7,972 nt of DNA. Source: Crocinitomicaceae bacterium (GTDB taxonomy: Bacteria; Bacteroidota; Bacteroidia; Flavobacteriales_D; Crocinitomicaceae). Location: the NCBI GenBank assembly GCA_027084145.1, contig JALWLM010000034.1, positions 1 through 7,972 on the forward strand, written 5' to 3'. This document shows, in pieces, positions 7,696 through 7,972 of this stretch; position 1 is the first letter of the stretch; each line of letters opens with the position of its first letter. Both the position numbers and the translations under genes were made by a program. Below the pieces are notes generated by a model. The model saw only the letters and a list, made by a program, of their open reading frames with translations, was not told the DNA's origin and searched no databases.

Positions 7696-7742
7696 AAAAC
7701 CTTTTTCGCATTGCATTTATTTGTAATCGAGAAAGGTTTTTT
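7696..7742 (+). terminator. Rho-independent terminator of clpC
   Basis: aaaacctttttcg (7696-7708) pairs with cgagaaaggtttt (7728-7740) with a single G-U wobble. The stem continues inward after one bulged base as attgca (7710-7715) / tgtaat (7722-7727), leaving a 6-nt loop. Six T (7737-7742) follow the G-C pairs. It begins 23 nt after the clpC stop. The last host-like bases are these Ts; the MglA-like segment starts immediately beyond. Confidence 0.88.
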
Positions 7743-7745
7743 GTT

Positions 7746-7844
7746 TTAGATATATTGGAGGTTTGTTGTTTTTCCGCAGAGACCTGGGCCGTAATATACG
7801 ATTTTGCAGTTGATTTCTCTCGATGAGTAATTGATAAATGACAT
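7746..7844 (-). pseudogene. mglA: N-terminal fragment of an MglA-family Ras-like GTPase (32 codons, then stop)
   Basis: On the minus strand ATG 7844-7842 opens a 32-codon frame that stops at TAA (7748-7746). It begins MSFINYSSREINCKI, carries the P-loop GPGLCGKT (19-26) and continues TNLQYI. As I remember Myxococcus xanthus MglA (about 195 aa), all 32 residues agree, including Gly21, a position studied in that protein. MglA is a cytosolic small GTPase that sets cell polarity with its GAP MglB and drives gliding and type IV pilus motility. Here only the nucleotide phosphate-binding start remains; G2-G5 motifs are absent, so it cannot work as a GTPase. The stop stands where MglA has Tyr33 (TAT/TAC to TAA), the next two codons (Asn, Lys) still fit, and then similarity ends inside the clpC terminator. 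Its start and composition differ from the resident genes. It is either a truncated transferred gene or the end of a chimeric join. Confidence 0.85.
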
Positions 7845-7851
7845 TTTGCTT

Positions 7852-7856
7852 CTCCT
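7852..7856 (-). promoter_or_regulatory. Shine-Dalgarno site of the mglA fragment
   Basis: AGGAG (minus strand) lies 7 nt before the ATG at 7844, inside the purine run agagaggaga. This is a textbook ribosome binding site. None of fabG, gyrA, the TPR gene or clpC has one, which marks this segment as coming from an organism with ordinary SD-led initiation. Confidence 0.75.
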
Positions 7857-7972
7857 CTCTTTTATAATCCCTCTTTTTTGCCGGAGTAGTTGACGAGTTG
7901 TTTATTCTTTGAGTTTCCGGAGGGGGGAACTCCGATTTTGGCTCTTGTTGTCGGCTTTGAATGTCTTGAAAG
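7857..7972. other. Sequence upstream of the mglA fragment, no gene assigned
   Basis: These 116 bases lead to the window edge. On the minus strand one frame is open from the edge for 36 codons and stops at TAA 7864-7862, just before the SD site. Its end (...NYSGKKEGL) is not recognisable and does not resemble the MglB C-terminus known upstream of mglA in Myxococcus. Another minus frame stays open through the mglA segment to 7717, but is judged a shadow. I see no clear promoter. Confidence 0.4.

Noticed and set aside
7828..7839. 12-nt match taattgataaat shared with the clpC upstream region (5090-5101)
   Set aside because: At 7828-7839 these bases encode MglA residues 2-6 on the other strand, so the match to the clpC leader is most likely chance in AT-rich sequence.
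7717..7971. Minus-strand frame open for 84 codons from the window edge through the mglA segment to TAA 7719-7717
   Set aside because: It overlaps the mglA fragment in another frame, is rich in Gln, Asn, Lys and Arg without recognisable motifs, and runs into the clpC terminator hairpin. The MglA match with its SD site is far stronger evidence for the other frame.

Overview
The window looks like ordinary chromosome from a member of the Bacteroidota, probably Flavobacteriales or a close relative. Four things support this: a type IX secretion C-terminal sorting domain at the left edge, a TAnnTTTG-type -7 promoter box before fabG, no Shine-Dalgarno sequences before the resident genes, and Bacteroidota-style GyrA and ClpC sequences. 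Base composition is low in G+C (about 33% over the 120 bases at 7441-7560, counted by hand).

Layout. Positions 1-127 are the last 41 codons of a secreted protein with a T9SS sorting domain, closed by a strong terminator (145-173). fabG (214-960, +) follows with its own promoter and ends at a hairpin (983-1017) that works in both orientations. On the other side of this hairpin lies a convergent minus-strand pair: gyrA (4819-2279), then 24 nt later a secreted TPR protein (2254-1037). A 282-nt divergent intergenic region (4820-5101) separates gyrA from clpC (5102-7672, +), which ends at a long terminator hairpin (7696-7742).

The resident genes are core functions: fatty-acid elongation, DNA supercoiling, and regulated protein unfolding and degradation, plus one conserved but uncharacterised periplasmic or secreted TPR protein. 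I see no mobile element, CRISPR array, RNA gene or defence system.

The surprise is the last ~225 bases. On the minus strand, behind a classical AGGAG ribosome binding site, lies the N-terminal 32 codons of a Ras-like GTPase of the MglA family. It runs through the P-loop and then hits TAA directly against the clpC terminator. As I remember the Myxococcus xanthus MglA sequence, all 32 residues match. This tail has a higher G+C (91 of 224 bases, about 41%) and a different translation-initiation style from the rest. It is either a chimeric join at a contig end or a truncated, horizontally acquired gene. The sequence alone cannot decide, though a join artefact is the simpler explanation. I did not find a convincing undescribed system.
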